DNA of 64,000 nt from Xenophilus arseniciresistens (GCF_028023875.1 NZ_JAQIPB010000003.1:186001-250000); one strand, 5' to 3'; positions 1-8,683 are shown, numbered from the stretch's first letter. Numbers and translations: made by a program. Notes: generated by a model from the sequence alone, not told the origin.

Positions 1-422
1 TGCTGGTGGGCGACCCCATGGCCGATGCCATCAACAGTGACGGCACCTTCAAGGCCGACGTCGTGCGCAGCGGCGCCTTCCAGGGCGCGATGGTGCTGCG
101 CATGCTGATCTACGTGCCCGTGGCGCTGGCCTTCTGGCATGCGCCAGCCCTGCTGCACTGGCACGGCGTGCCGCCCGTCAAGGCGCTGTTCTTCAGCTTC
201 GTGACCTGCGTGCGCAACATCGGCGCCATGCTGGTCTTCATCCTGTGCTGGACCGGCGTGGCCCTGCTGGTGAGCCTGGTGCTGGCCATGGTGGGCTCGC
301 TGCTGGCCTCGGTGGCCGGCCCGCTGGGCGCGGGCGTGATGGTGGGCGGCACCTTCCTGCTGTCGGCCATGTTCTTCGCCTCGGCCTGGTTCAGCTTTCG
401 CGACTGCTTCCAGGCCGATTGA
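1..422 (+). CDS. BPSS1780-like multi-pass membrane protein, C-terminal part
   Basis: The reading frame is open from the left edge of the window to a TGA at 420-422, so the gene is cut at its 5' end and only about 140 residues are seen. They contain three hydrophobic segments: one near VLRMLIYVPVALAF, one near MLVFILCWTGVALLVSLVLA and one near VMVGGTFLLSAMFFASAW. The protein ends in the polar tail FSFRDCFQAD. This arrangement and tail resemble the BPSS1780 family of Burkholderiales inner-membrane proteins, whose function is unknown. The family call is from memory of the pattern. The membrane nature is directly visible. Confidence 0.7.
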   Translation, partial: LVGDPMADAINSDGTFKADVVRSGAFQGAMVLRMLIYVPVALAFWHAPALLHWHGVPPVKALFFSFVTCVRNIGAMLVFILCWTGVALLVSLVLAMVGSLLASVAGPLGAGVMVGGTFLLSAMFFASAWFSFRDCFQAD

Positions 423-554
423 GCCCGCGCGCGGCCTGCCCGCCGGCCTTGCGGCGCACGGGCACCGACCGCGCCAGGCGCCGATCTCCGACACGCTGCC
501 CTCAGGCCCGGGACGAGGGTGTGTCTGTCACACAAAACAGACATGGAGAACAGC

Positions 555-773
555 ATGCGCATCTACAAAGTCCGCATCATCGATTCGGCCGGTCGGCTGC
601 ACCGTTTCATCAAGGCCGCCAGCAGCGCCCGCGCGGTGGAATCGCTTTACTGGGCCCGCTTTGGCGTGGTTCGCCTGATGAGCGTGGTGGGCGTGGGCAA
701 GGACGACCCGCTGCCCGCGGGCGCCGGCTTCAGACCGGCGTCAGCTTGGCCACGCTCAGGGCCAGCCACTTGA
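555..773 (+). CDS. small conserved-looking hypothetical protein, 72 aa
   Basis: The start is placed at the ATG at 555 because GGAG at 545-548 sits seven bases before it. An ATG at 543 has no such site. The first 55 residues (MRIYKVRIIDSAGR...) look like a compact alpha/beta protein rich in basic residues. The C-terminal 15 residues are Pro/Ala/Ser-rich and are encoded over the end of the convergent uvrD gene, overlapping it by 44 bp. I do not recognise a family. The N-terminal part has protein-like composition and a good ribosome site, so I think it is real, but the function is unknown. Confidence 0.5.
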   Translation: MRIYKVRIIDSAGRLHRFIKAASSARAVESLYWARFGVVRLMSVVGVGKDDPLPAGAGFRPASAWPRSGPAT

Positions 774-3213
774 CGCCGTGGCGGCCGAACTTGACCTGCG
801 CCCGCGCGTCGTCGCCGGTGCCTTCCAGCGCCAGCACGGCCCCTTCGCCAAACTTGTTGTGAAAGACCTGCATGCCCACGCGCAAGCCATGCGAGGGTTC
901 TGATTTGCGCGGCACGGGCGCGCTGGGCGCTGCGGCCTGGCCGCCGCCGCTCCAGCCGGGATTGCGGCCACCGTAGCCGCCGCTGTAGCCGCTGCTGGCG
1001 CCGTAGCCTGCTCCTGCACGCGCCGCACCGCCCGGCGCAAACTGGCCGAAGCCCGACTGCTTGGGCGTGAGCCACTTCAGCGCCTCTTCGGGCAGTTCGT
1101 CGAAGAAACGGCTGCGCAGGTGGTAGCGCGTCTGGCCATGAAGCATGCGCGTTTGCGAGAAGCTCATGTACAGCCGGCGGCGCGCGCGTGTGATGGCCAC
1201 ATACATCAGGCGCCGTTCCTCCTCAAGGCTTTCCACGTCGCTCATGGAGTTCTCGTGCGGGAACAGTCCTTCTTCCAGGCCCGTGATAAACACCGCGTCG
1301 AACTCGAGCCCCTTGGCCGCATGCACGGTCATCAACTGCACGGCGTCCTGCCCGGCCTGGGCCTGGTTGTCGCCGGCCTCAAGGGCCGCATGGGTCAAAA
1401 AGGCCGCGAGCGGGCTCAAGGTTTCGCCGGTCTCTGCATCCGGCGCCAGCGGCTCGTCCAGCACCGCACGCGAGGGGTCGATGCCCTGGCTCGCCAGTGA
1501 CTGGCGCAGCTCGTCCACGGGCAGCGCCACGGCATCGCGGCCAAAGCCTTCCTGCGTGACGAAGCTCTCGGCCGCGTTCACCAGTTCGGCCAGGTTTTCC
1601 AGACGGTCTGCGCCTTCGCGGTCGGCCTTGTAGTGCTCCTCCAGGCCGCTGGTGTCCAGCACCAGCTCGATGATTTCCTTGAGCGACAGGCCCTGCGTCT
1701 GCTCGCGCAGCACATCGATCCTGGCTGCGAAGGCCGACAGGTTGGCGCCGGCCTTGCCGGGCAGGCCGGCAATGGCGCCGTAGAGCGAGATGCCACGCGC
1801 GCGTGCGGCGTCCTGCAACTGCTCGATGCTGCGCGCCCCGATGCCGCGCGGCGGGAAGTTCACCACGCGCAGGAAGCTGGTGTCGTCGTCCTTGTTCTCG
1901 AGCAGGCGCAGGTAGGCCAGTGCGTGCTTGATCTCGGCGCGCTCGAAAAAGCGCAGGCCGCCATACACGCGGTAGGGCACGCCGGCATTGAACAGCGCGG
2001 TTTCGATCACGCGGCTTTGCGCATTGCTGCGGTAGAGCACGGCCACTTCCTTGCGCTCGAAATCCTCGCGCACGAGGTGGCGGATCTCTTCCACCATCCA
2101 CTGCGCTTCGGCGAAATCGCTGGTGGCCTCGTTCACGCGCACGGGCTCGCCGGGGCCTTGATCGGTGCGCAGGTTCTTGCCCAGCCGCTTCTTGTTGTGG
2201 CTGATCAGCGCGTTGGCCGAGTCGAGGATGTTGCTGTAGCTGCGGTAGTTCTGCTCCAGCTTGATCTGGCGCTGCACGTCGTACTCGCGCACAAAGTCCT
2301 GCATGTTGCCCACACGCGCGCCGCGGAAGGCATAGATGCTCTGGTCATCGTCGCCCACGGCCAGCACGCTGCTGTGCGGCGCGGGCGTGAAGCGGCCCTG
2401 CGCATCGGTCTGGCCCGAGAGCATCTTGATCCAGGCGTACTGCAGGCGGTTGGTGTCCTGGAACTCGTCGATCAGGATGTGGCGAAAGCGCCGCTGGTAG
2501 TGCTCGCGCACCGCATCGTTGTCACGCAGCAGCTCGTAGCTGCGCAGCATCAGCTCACCAAAATCGACCACACCTTCGCGCTGGCACTGCTCTTCATAAA
2601 GCTGGTAGAGCTCGATCTTCTTGCGGTCGTCTTCGCTGCGCGCTTCCACGTCGCCCGGCCGCAGGCCGTCTTCTTTCGCGCCGGCGATGAACCACTGGGT
2701 CTGCTTGGCCGGAAAGCGCTCGTCATCGACGTTGAACTGCTTCATCAGCCGCTTGATGGCCGAGAGCTGGTCCTGCGTGTCCAGGATCTGGAAGCTCTGC
2801 GGCAGGCCCGCCAGCTTCCAGTGCGCGCGCAGGAAGCGGTTGCACAAGCCATGGAAGGTGCCGATCCACATGCCGCGCACATTCACCGGCAGCATGGCCG
2901 ACAGGCGGGTCATCATCTCCTTGGCCGCCTTGTTGGTGAAGGTCACGGCCAGCACGCCGCCTGGCGAGACCTGCCCCGTGGACAGCAGCCAGGCGATGCG
3001 CGTGGTGAGCACGCGCGTCTTGCCCGAGCCGGCACCGGCCAGGATCAGCGCATGGCCCTGGGGCAGCGTGACGGCGGCCAGCTGCTCGCCATTGAGACTG
3101 CTCAGCAACGGGGAAGGCTGCAGGGTGGCTGCGGTGCCATCGGCTGTGAACGGCTCTCCGAAAAGCGGCAGAGAAGAAGCCGGCGGCGCGGCATCGGAAC
3201 CCGAAGAAGACAT
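730..3213 (-). CDS. uvrD: UvrD/PcrA-type superfamily 1 ATP-dependent DNA helicase
   Basis: This is an 827-residue 3'-5' DNA helicase expected to act in nucleotide-excision and mismatch repair and at blocked replication forks. The SF1A motifs appear in order: Walker A GAGSGKT at about 60-66, motif II DEFQDTN near 250, motif III VGDDDQSIYAFRG near 284, and motif V/VI VHAAKGLEF and VAITRARRRLY beyond 620. The C-terminus has a Gly-rich linker around 735-760 and then a Tudor-like tail (VFHNKFGEGAVL...) typical of UvrD/PcrA. Length fits the family, slightly long because of a 40-residue Pro/Ser-rich N-terminus. The gene points away from guaC, and its 3' end overlaps a small convergent ORF. Confidence 0.93.
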   Translation of the reverse strand: MSSSGSDAAPPASSLPLFGEPFTADGTAATLQPSPLLSSLNGEQLAAVTLPQGHALILAGAGSGKTRVLTTRIAWLLSTGQVSPGGVLAVTFTNKAAKEMMTRLSAMLPVNVRGMWIGTFHGLCNRFLRAHWKLAGLPQSFQILDTQDQLSAIKRLMKQFNVDDERFPAKQTQWFIAGAKEDGLRPGDVEARSEDDRKKIELYQLYEEQCQREGVVDFGELMLRSYELLRDNDAVREHYQRRFRHILIDEFQDTNRLQYAWIKMLSGQTDAQGRFTPAPHSSVLAVGDDDQSIYAFRGARVGNMQDFVREYDVQRQIKLEQNYRSYSNILDSANALISHNKKRLGKNLRTDQGPGEPVRVNEATSDFAEAQWMVEEIRHLVREDFERKEVAVLYRSNAQSRVIETALFNAGVPYRVYGGLRFFERAEIKHALAYLRLLENKDDDTSFLRVVNFPPRGIGARSIEQLQDAARARGISLYGAIAGLPGKAGANLSAFAARIDVLREQTQGLSLKEIIELVLDTSGLEEHYKADREGADRLENLAELVNAAESFVTQEGFGRDAVALPVDELRQSLASQGIDPSRAVLDEPLAPDAETGETLSPLAAFLTHAALEAGDNQAQAGQDAVQLMTVHAAKGLEFDAVFITGLEEGLFPHENSMSDVESLEEERRLMYVAITRARRRLYMSFSQTRMLHGQTRYHLRSRFFDELPEEALKWLTPKQSGFGQFAPGGAARAGAGYGASSGYSGGYGGRNPGWSGGGQAAAPSAPVPRKSEPSHGLRVGMQVFHNKFGEGAVLALEGTGDDARAQVKFGRHGVKWLALSVAKLTPV

Positions 3214-3374
3214 GGCCTGATTGTAGGAAGGCCCTTGCGCCGGGCCCGTGCGGCCCGCGCATGACCCGGCGCGGCCATGGCATGGTTCAGCCCAACGGCG
3301 GCATCACGCAATCCGCATAGGGTCTATGCACTTGCGCAGATGAGGGGCGCGCAGGCGGCGGCCTAGAATCAACC

Positions 3375-3408
3375 ACCGGGCCCAAGATTTCTTGCGCCCG
3401 GTTTTTTT
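3375..3408 (+). terminator. intrinsic-terminator-like hairpin in the guaC leader
   Basis: Stem ACCGGGC (3375-3381) pairs exactly with GCCCGGT (3396-3402). Above one C/C mismatch, CAAG (3383-3386) pairs with CTTG (3391-3394), and a run of seven T follows. This is a textbook rho-independent terminator shape. It lies about 105 bp before guaC and reads in the guaC direction, with no gene on this strand upstream after 773. It could stop read-through or attenuate guaC. Confidence 0.6.
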
Positions 3409-3454
3409 GTGCCCGCACATTCCACAGATGTGCCGCGCGCACCAAAAAAGCCGG
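3398..3454 (+). promoter_or_regulatory. second, overlapping stem-loop in the guaC leader
   Basis: The right arm and T-run of the preceding hairpin (3398-3412, CCGG-T7-GTGC) can pair with 3439-3454 (GCACC-A6-GCCGG). Only one T-G wobble and one bulged C interrupt the pairing. Inside the loop GCACAT (3415-3420) pairs with ATGTGC (3428-3433). The two folds exclude each other because they share 3398-3402. The second arm is transcribed after the T-run, so this is not a simple antiterminator. It may be an alternative leader fold that hides or exposes a downstream site. Confidence 0.45.
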
Positions 3455-3512
3455 CCAAGCCAAGCGCTCATTCGTTCGTCAACAACGACCTTCCTTCAAG
3501 GAGAGCCTGGTC

Positions 3513-4490
3513 ATGGAAATCTTCGACTACGACAACGTCCTGCTGCTGCCGCGCAAGTGCCGCGTGGAGAGCCGCTCCGAATGCGATGCCGGCGTGGAGC
3601 TGGGCGGCCGGCGCTTTCGCCTGCCCGTGGTGCCTGCCAACATGAAGACGGTGGTGGACGAGTCCATTTGCCTGTGGCTGGCGCAGAACGGCTACTTCTA
3701 TGTGATGCACCGCTTCGACCTGGACAACGTGGCCTTCGTCGAGCGCATGCACAAGGCCGGCGTGTTCGCATCCATTTCGCTGGGCGTGAAGCAGCCCGAT
3801 TACGACACCGTGGACCGCCTGCTGGCCAAGGGCCTGAGCCCCGAGTACGTGACCATCGACATCGCGCACGGCCACGCCGACAGCGTGAAGAACATGATCG
3901 GCTACCTGAAGGAAAAGCTGCCCAAGTCTTTTGTGATTGCGGGCAACGTGGCCACGCCCGAGGCCGTGATCGACCTGGAGAACTGGGGCGCCGATGCCAC
4001 CAAGGTGGGCGTGGGCCCGGGCAAGGTCTGCATCACCAAGCTCAAGACCGGCTTCGGCACGGGCGGCTGGCAGCTGTCGGCGCTCAAGTGGTGCGCGCGC
4101 GTGGCCACCAAGCCCATCATTGCCGACGGCGGCATCCGCAGCCATGGCGACATCGCCAAGAGCATCCGCTTCGGTGCCAGCATGGTGATGATCGGCTCGC
4201 TGTTCGCGGGTCACGAGGAATCGCCGGGCAAAACCGTGGAAGTGGAAGGCCAGCTCTTCAAGGAGTACTACGGCTCGGCCAGCGACTTCAACAAGGGCGA
4301 GTACAAGCACGTCGAAGGCAAGCGCATCCTCGAGCCCGTCAAGGGCAAGCTGGCCGACACACTGGTGGAGATGGAGCAGGACGTGCAGTCTTCCATCAGC
4401 TATGCAGGTGGCAGGAAGCTCATGGACATCCGCAAGGTCAACTACGTGATCCTGGGCGGCGACAACGCAGGCGAACACCTGCTGATGTGA
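3513..4490 (+). CDS. guaC: GMP reductase
   Basis: This cytoplasmic 325-residue enzyme reduces GMP to IMP with NADPH and ammonia release, allowing guanine nucleotides to be recycled to adenine nucleotides. It shows the IMPDH/GMPR TIM-barrel features: the N-terminal [11 protein letters not shown] and [11 protein letters not shown], the phosphate loop GPGKVCITK with the catalytic Cys at residue 173, and the [20 protein letters not shown] phosphate-binding strand. There are no CBS domains, which separates it from IMP dehydrogenase. AAGGAG lies 11-16 bases before the ATG. The leader carries two overlapping hairpins, so expression may be controlled after initiation. Confidence 0.93.
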   Translation: MEIFDYDNVLLLPRKCRVESRSECDAGVELGGRRFRLPVVPANMKTVVDESICLWLAQNGYFYVMHRFDLDNVAFVERMHKAGVFASISLGVKQPDYDTVDRLLAKGLSPEYVTIDIAHGHADSVKNMIGYLKEKLPKSFVIAGNVATPEAVIDLENWGADATKVGVGPGKVCITKLKTGFGTGGWQLSALKWCARVATKPIIADGGIRSHGDIAKSIRFGASMVMIGSLFAGHEESPGKTVEVEGQLFKEYYGSASDFNKGEYKHVEGKRILEPVKGKLADTLVEMEQDVQSSISYAGGRKLMDIRKVNYVILGGDNAGEHLLM

Positions 4491-4540
4491 GACAGCACCC
4501 ACGCCGCGTTGAGCGCGTGTTGACGATTTGACGCAGTGAT

Positions 4541-4570
4541 TTGCGCCGAGCCAAAAATATGCGCTATACT
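4541..4570 (+). promoter_or_regulatory. sigma-70 type promoter of tRNA-Lys
   Basis: TTGCGC at 4541-4546 and TATACT at 4565-4570 are separated by 18 bases. Transcription would begin near 4577, about 43 bases before the mature tRNA. The surrounding stretch is locally AT-rich (CCAAAAATATGCGC), unlike its neighbourhood. Confidence 0.6.
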
Positions 4571-4619
4571 TGCGGTCTTGCCTGATGACGCCGACCTTCA
4601 AGGAAAGCCGAACAGACAA

Positions 4620-4695
4620 GGGCTCTTAGCTCAGTTGGTAGAGCAGCGGACTCTTAATCCGTAGGTCGAGTGTTCGAGTCACTCAGGGCCCACCA
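4620..4695 (+). tRNA. tRNA-Lys (anticodon CTT)
   Basis: This is a 76-base cloverleaf with encoded CCA. The acceptor arm is GGGCTCT with AGGGCCC, discriminator A, then CCA at 4693-4695. The D arm has AGTTGGTAGA. The anticodon loop CTCTTAA gives anticodon CTT, reading AAG lysine codons. The T arm is GAGTG-TTCGAGT-CACTC. The gene stands alone with its own promoter and a terminator just downstream. Confidence 0.95.
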
Positions 4696-4710
4696 AAATA
4701 CCCGAACACG

Positions 4711-4748
4711 AAAAAGCACTTGGCGCAGAAATGCCCAAGTGCTTTTTT
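4711..4748 (+). terminator. rho-independent terminator after tRNA-Lys
   Basis: AAGCACTTGG (4714-4723) and CCAAGTGCTT (4735-4744) form a perfect ten-pair stem with an 11-base loop, flanked by an A-run before and a T-run after (TTTTTT at 4743-4748). The symmetric A/T flanks mean it could also stop transcription coming from the other strand past the end of the hydrolase gene at 4795. Confidence 0.85.
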
Positions 4749-4794
4749 GTTGGCTCTGCGGCAAGTGACGCGACGCCCTCCTCCTCTGCCTGCT

Positions 4795-5529
4795 TCAGTC
4801 GCCCGCCGGGACAAGCAAAAAGCGCTGCAGGTCATCCCACTGCTCGCCTGCGATCCTGACGTGTCCGCCCGGGTAGACATGCAGGCGCTTGTCCGGCGTG
4901 CCCAGCGCGTCAAACAGCGCGAGCTGCCCCTGCCGGCTGAACAGCTCGTCATCCCATTTCTGCTGGAACAGCACCGCGCAGCGCAGCGCGGCCGCATCGG
5001 CCAGCAGCCGTTCAGAGTTGGGATAGCAGGCGCCCCACATGCCCAGCACGGCACGGTCAATGGCAGTGCCGCGCGCCAGCAGCGGCAGGCCGTAGGCGGT
5101 GCCCATCGACACGCCCAGCCAGCGCAGCGCGGCCGTGGGCCAGACGGCCTGCACCTCCTGCAGCACGGCCTGCCATCGGTCCACATGCTGGGCCACATGC
5201 GTCGCGTCCTCGCGCCACAGGGCCAGAAAGCGATCGCGCGTGGCGGCGGGCTCCATCGGCGTGGCTGCGCGCGCGCCATGCACCGGGCCGTCGAGGGCGA
5301 GCACGCGGCAGCCCAGGCGCGTGAAGGCCGTGGCCGCATCCAGCACGTCCGGCCCGTCCTTGGCGCTGCTGCCCCCGTGCTGCATGCACACCACGGGCAC
5401 GGCCTCGTCCAGCGCCAGGCCTTCGGGCTCGTAGACGATGCCCGAAGGCAGGCCGCCTTCATGCTGCGGGCTGAAGATGCGGCGGCGGATGCCGTCTTGC
5501 GTGTGCGGGTCTTGCGTCCAGTGGAGCAT
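4795..5529 (-). CDS. alpha/beta-hydrolase (esterase or dienelactone-hydrolase type)
   Basis: The protein has 244 residues if started at the ATG at 5529 (MLHWTQDP...). A GTG ten codons upstream is possible, and neither has a clear ribosome site. The alpha/beta-hydrolase signature is visible: an HGG oxyanion-hole motif in MQHGGSSAKDG, the nucleophile elbow GVSMG, a late acid in QQKWDDELF and the catalytic His in YPGGHVRI. The substrate is not known. The sequence resembles acetyl-xylan-esterase or prolyl-oligopeptidase-like small hydrolases. It runs in the same direction as, and 38 bases after, the LysR gene. Confidence 0.75.
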   Translation of the reverse strand: MLHWTQDPHTQDGIRRRIFSPQHEGGLPSGIVYEPEGLALDEAVPVVCMQHGGSSAKDGPDVLDAATAFTRLGCRVLALDGPVHGARAATPMEPAATRDRFLALWREDATHVAQHVDRWQAVLQEVQAVWPTAALRWLGVSMGTAYGLPLLARGTAIDRAVLGMWGACYPNSERLLADAAALRCAVLFQQKWDDELFSRQGQLALFDALGTPDKRLHVYPGGHVRIAGEQWDDLQRFLLVPAGD

Positions 5530-5567
5530 GGGATGGCCGGTGTGCTGGGTCGGCCCCACGGTAGCGG

Positions 5568-6563
5568 CTAGCGCGCGGCGCCGCCATCAAGCGCGCGCAA
5601 TGGGCGGATTGCCTGCGCTTGACGCGGCGCAGGGGCGCGGATGTCGAAGCCCAGCGTGGCGGCGCCCGGCACGATCTCTCGGACCTGCTCGCGCAGCCAG
5701 CGATGCAGGGCCAGCCGATGCGTGCGCTCGTGCCACACCATGACCGTGGTGGCCGAGGGCACGGCCACGGGCACGGGCGACACCTGCAGCGGCAGCAGCG
5801 TGGCGAAGTGCCTGCATATCCATTCGGGTAGCGTGGCGACATGCTGCGAGCCCGCCACGATGTACGGGATCAGCATCACCGAAGAGACCCGGACCAGCCG
5901 CCTGCGCTCGTGCCCGGCAGCCGCCAGCGCGGCGCCCAGCGTCTGCTCGAGCGTGGAGCGCGGCGAAAAGGGCGAGCCGAACACCACATGGCTGCGCGCG
6001 AGGTACTCGCTCAGCGTCAACGTGCCCCTGACGGTGCCGCGCGCGTGAATGCAGGCCAGCGGCTGCTCCAGCAGCGGGTGGCTGCGCAGGTCCGGTGCCA
6101 GATCGGGAAAGTGCCCGATCGCGACATCGCATTCGCCTTCGGCCAGCCATTCGCGCAGGTGCGCAGGGTCGGGCGCACGCACGTTGAGCACCAGCGCCGG
6201 CGCCTGCGTGGCCACGGCCTGTGCGAGTGCCGGCATGTAGGCCAGGCCCATGGATTCGGCCAATGCGAGCGTCACGGTGCCGCTGGCCGAAGCCAGGTCC
6301 AGCGGCCCTTCGTGCGTGAAGATGTCGTCCATCAGCTCGATGCCGGTGCGCACCTTGCGCGCCAGGGCCTGCGCGCGCTCGGTCAGCAAAAAGCCGTTGC
6401 CGCTGCGCACCAGCAGCGGATCGCCCGTGAGTTCGCGCAGGCGGGCCAGCGCATTGCTCACGCCCGGCTGGCTCATGCCCAGCCGCTCCGCGGCGCGCGT
6501 GACGGAGCGTTCGGTCAGCAGCGCGTCCAGACAGATCAACAGATTGATATTGCTGCGCTTCAT
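5568..6563 (-). CDS. LysR-family transcriptional regulator
   Basis: This 331-residue protein has an N-terminal winged helix-turn-helix (residues about 8-65, core SVTRAAERLGMSQPGVSNAL) followed by a LysR substrate-binding domain. It is divergent from the cupin gene at 6668 and the Bug receptor at 7280, with a shared 104-bp promoter region, so these are the likely targets. The effector is unknown. The N-terminal opening NINLLICLDALLTERSVTRAA is of the NodD/NahR/LinR subgroup, whose members often sense aromatic compounds. That last point is inference. Confidence 0.9.
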   Translation of the reverse strand: MKRSNINLLICLDALLTERSVTRAAERLGMSQPGVSNALARLRELTGDPLLVRSGNGFLLTERAQALARKVRTGIELMDDIFTHEGPLDLASASGTVTLALAESMGLAYMPALAQAVATQAPALVLNVRAPDPAHLREWLAEGECDVAIGHFPDLAPDLRSHPLLEQPLACIHARGTVRGTLTLSEYLARSHVVFGSPFSPRSTLEQTLGAALAAAGHERRRLVRVSSVMLIPYIVAGSQHVATLPEWICRHFATLLPLQVSPVPVAVPSATTVMVWHERTHRLALHRWLREQVREIVPGAATLGFDIRAPAPRQAQAIRPLRALDGGAAR

Positions 6564-6667
6564 CGTGAGGGCGCATCAAGAAGACCGAATGGCCGCATTG
6601 CGCGCGCCTGATTGTGGGTGCGCCACCGCGATGCTCGAATCGGGACATCCTCCAATCCGTGTGCCCC

Positions 6668-7225
6668 ATGACGATCCAGACCACCCTCCCCCGACGTGAC
6701 GACATGCTGGCCTGCGTGGCCCGCTTCGGCGATTTGCAGCGCTGCGAAACCGGCCTGCCGGACATGCAACTGCCCGAATGCCGCCGCGCCTTCCTCAACG
6801 TGCTGGGCTTCGACCAGCCCAAGGGCGAAGGCCAGTTCTCGCCCTTCGGCGACCGGGCCAAGGCCCGGGTGTCCCACCTGCAGGCCGGCTTCGGCGTGTC
6901 CTTCATCGCGGCGGCGCCGGGCAAGGGCGTGCTGATGCACACCCACGACACCGTGGAGAGCTTCATGGTGATCAAGGGCCGCTGGAAGCTCGAATGGCAG
7001 GGCGATGGCGGCGACGAGCATCTGATCCTCGATCCGCTGGACTTCATCGCCTTTCCGCTGGGCGTGCAGCGCCGCTTCGAATGCGTGCAGGCCGCGCCCG
7101 GCGAGGCCGAGGGCCTGCTGCTGGGCATGATCGGCGGCAATGCACCCGCAGCGGAGATCGCGCCCGAGGGCGTGGCACGCCTCATCGAAGCGGGCATCTT
7201 CACGCCGGAGCGGGCCGGGGCCTAG
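6668..7225 (+). CDS. cupin-domain protein
   Basis: The frame opens at 6614, but the ATG at 6668 gives a natural N-terminus (MTIQTTLPRR...) of a 185-residue protein. A cupin barrel is indicated by the first metal motif HTHDTVESFMVIKG near residues 95-110 and the second-motif region ILDPLDFIAFPLGVQRRFEC. The enzyme activity cannot be read from sequence, and oxygenase, isomerase or sensor roles are possible. It is the first gene of a two-gene unit with a Bug receptor, divergent from lysR. It may therefore act on the ligand that the receptor collects. Confidence 0.8.
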   Translation: MTIQTTLPRRDDMLACVARFGDLQRCETGLPDMQLPECRRAFLNVLGFDQPKGEGQFSPFGDRAKARVSHLQAGFGVSFIAAAPGKGVLMHTHDTVESFMVIKGRWKLEWQGDGGDEHLILDPLDFIAFPLGVQRRFECVQAAPGEAEGLLLGMIGGNAPAAEIAPEGVARLIEAGIFTPERAGA

Positions 7226-7279
7226 ACCCGCCGCACAAGAAGACGAGCAAGCAAAGAACAACAAGCAACGGAGACCCAC

Positions 7280-8245
7280 GTGAAGACTGCATGCTTGGCC
7301 GCGATGACTGCGGCAACGCTGCTGCAGGGCGCGACGCCCGCGGGTGCGCAGACGGCGTCATGGCCCTCGCGCATGGTGCGCATCGTCGTTCCGGCGGCCG
7401 CAGGAACAGGCCCCGACATCATGGCCCGCATGTATGGCGAGCACCTCTCGCGCAGCCTGGGTCAGCCCTTCGTCGTCGAGAACCGCCCGGGTGCTTCCGG
7501 GAACATCGGCGCCGAATCGGTCGCGCGGGCCACGGACGGGCACACGCTGCTGTATGCCTATAACCAGATTCCGACCATGAACCCGCACCTGTTCGGAAAG
7601 CTGTCCTACGACATGCGCAAGGACATGGCGCCGGTGAGCATCACGCTGACCACCGGCTACGTGCTGCTCGCCAACAACCAGTTTCCGCCCAACACGCTGG
7701 CCGAAGCGATCGGCCACGCGCGCGGGCAGCCCGGCAAGGTGGCCTACGCCAGCTACGGCCCGGGCACGGCTTCGCACCTGGCCTTCGAGATCATCCAGGA
7801 CCAGACGCGCACGCAGTTCCTGCACGTGCCCTACAAGCAAGGCCAGGTCACGGACGTGATCGCAGGACAGGTGGCCATGGTTTTCGAGCCCTTTCCGTCC
7901 GCACTGCCCTTCGCGGCCAGCCGGAAGGTCAAGGCCCTGGCAGTGACCACGCCCAAGCGCCTGGACGCGCTGCCAGATGTGCCCACGCTGGCCGAAGCGG
8001 TGCCTGGCTTCGATCTGCTGGGCTGGCAGGGCGTCTGGGCCTCGTCGAGCGTGCCGCCCGAAGGCGTGGCCCGCCTGCAGGCCGAGGTCGCGCGCATCAC
8101 GCGGCTGCTCGACATGCAAAAACGCATCCGCGACCTCGCTTCCGAGCCCGTGGGCGGCACGTCCCAGGAGATGACCCGGGCCATCGACGCCGAATACGCA
8201 CGCTGGGGTGCGGTCATCAAGGCCAAGAACATCCGGCTGGACTGA
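7280..8245 (+). CDS. Bug-family tripartite tricarboxylate transporter receptor
   Basis: This is a periplasmic solute-binding protein of 321 residues. A signal peptide (MKTACLAAMTAATLLQG...AGAQ) is followed by the Bug hallmark WPSRMVRIVVPAAAGTGPDIMAR and the ligand-loop stretch VENRPGASGNIGAESVARA. The start is a GTG with GGAG eight bases before it. The membrane subunits TctA and TctB are not in this window, as is usual for the many orphan Bug receptors of Comamonadaceae. The ligand is unknown, and an organic acid is likely. Confidence 0.9.
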   Translation: MKTACLAAMTAATLLQGATPAGAQTASWPSRMVRIVVPAAAGTGPDIMARMYGEHLSRSLGQPFVVENRPGASGNIGAESVARATDGHTLLYAYNQIPTMNPHLFGKLSYDMRKDMAPVSITLTTGYVLLANNQFPPNTLAEAIGHARGQPGKVAYASYGPGTASHLAFEIIQDQTRTQFLHVPYKQGQVTDVIAGQVAMVFEPFPSALPFAASRKVKALAVTTPKRLDALPDVPTLAEAVPGFDLLGWQGVWASSSVPPEGVARLQAEVARITRLLDMQKRIRDLASEPVGGTSQEMTRAIDAEYARWGAVIKAKNIRLD

Positions 8246-8278
8246 ACCTGCGCAGGCCCGGTGGCGCGCGGCCCGCGC

Positions 8279-8683
8279 TCAGCCGCCCTTGTTGCGCATC
8301 CAGTCCGCGGTCTGGAAGAAGGAGGCGTTGAGCCGGTGGCGCAGCGGCTCGGGCACGTCGGTCTCGATCATGGCCTGCTCCATGCACGCCAGCCACTGGT
8401 CGCGCTCGGCGATGCCGATGGCAAAGGGCATGTGGCGCGCGCGCAGCCGCGGGTGGCCGAAGCGCTCGACGTAGTGGTCGGGCCCGCCCAGCCAGCCACA
8501 CAGGAACCAGAACAGACGCTGGCGCGCGTTGTCCAGGCTGGTGCCGTGGGCAGCGCGCAGCGCGGCGTAGGCCGGCTCCAGGTCCATCAGGTCATAGAAG
8601 CGCTCGACCAGCGCATGGACCCTGGCCTCGCCCCCTATCCATTCGAAGGGGGTGTCAAAGGGCGGCTTTTCCTGAATCTGCAT
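8279..8683 (-). CDS. group II truncated haemoglobin
   Basis: With the start at the ATG at 8683 the protein is 134 residues (MQIQEKPPFDTPFEWIGG...). An ATG at 8713 would add ten residues. The 2-over-2 globin features of group II are present: the FYDLMDLEP B-helix region, Trp in FWFLCGWLGGP, and the proximal His in RLRARHMPF. Such proteins bind O2 or NO and are thought to help with NO detoxification or oxygen chemistry. The gene follows the FtsX-like permease with an almost zero gap, so the two are probably co-transcribed. Confidence 0.88.
   Translation of the reverse strand: MQIQEKPPFDTPFEWIGGEARVHALVERFYDLMDLEPAYAALRAAHGTSLDNARQRLFWFLCGWLGGPDHYVERFGHPRLRARHMPFAIGIAERDQWLACMEQAMIETDVPEPLRHRLNASFFQTADWMRNKGG

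Noticed and set aside
2-862. Plus-strand frame 245-862 as a gene
   Set aside because: It overlaps the membrane-protein tail, the small ORF at 555 and the end of uvrD in another frame and has shadow-like Arg/Gly/Pro composition.
3375-3454. A classical antitermination riboswitch before guaC
   Set aside because: The strand competing with the terminator is made after the T-run, so it cannot prevent termination in time. Only the overlapping folds themselves are reported.
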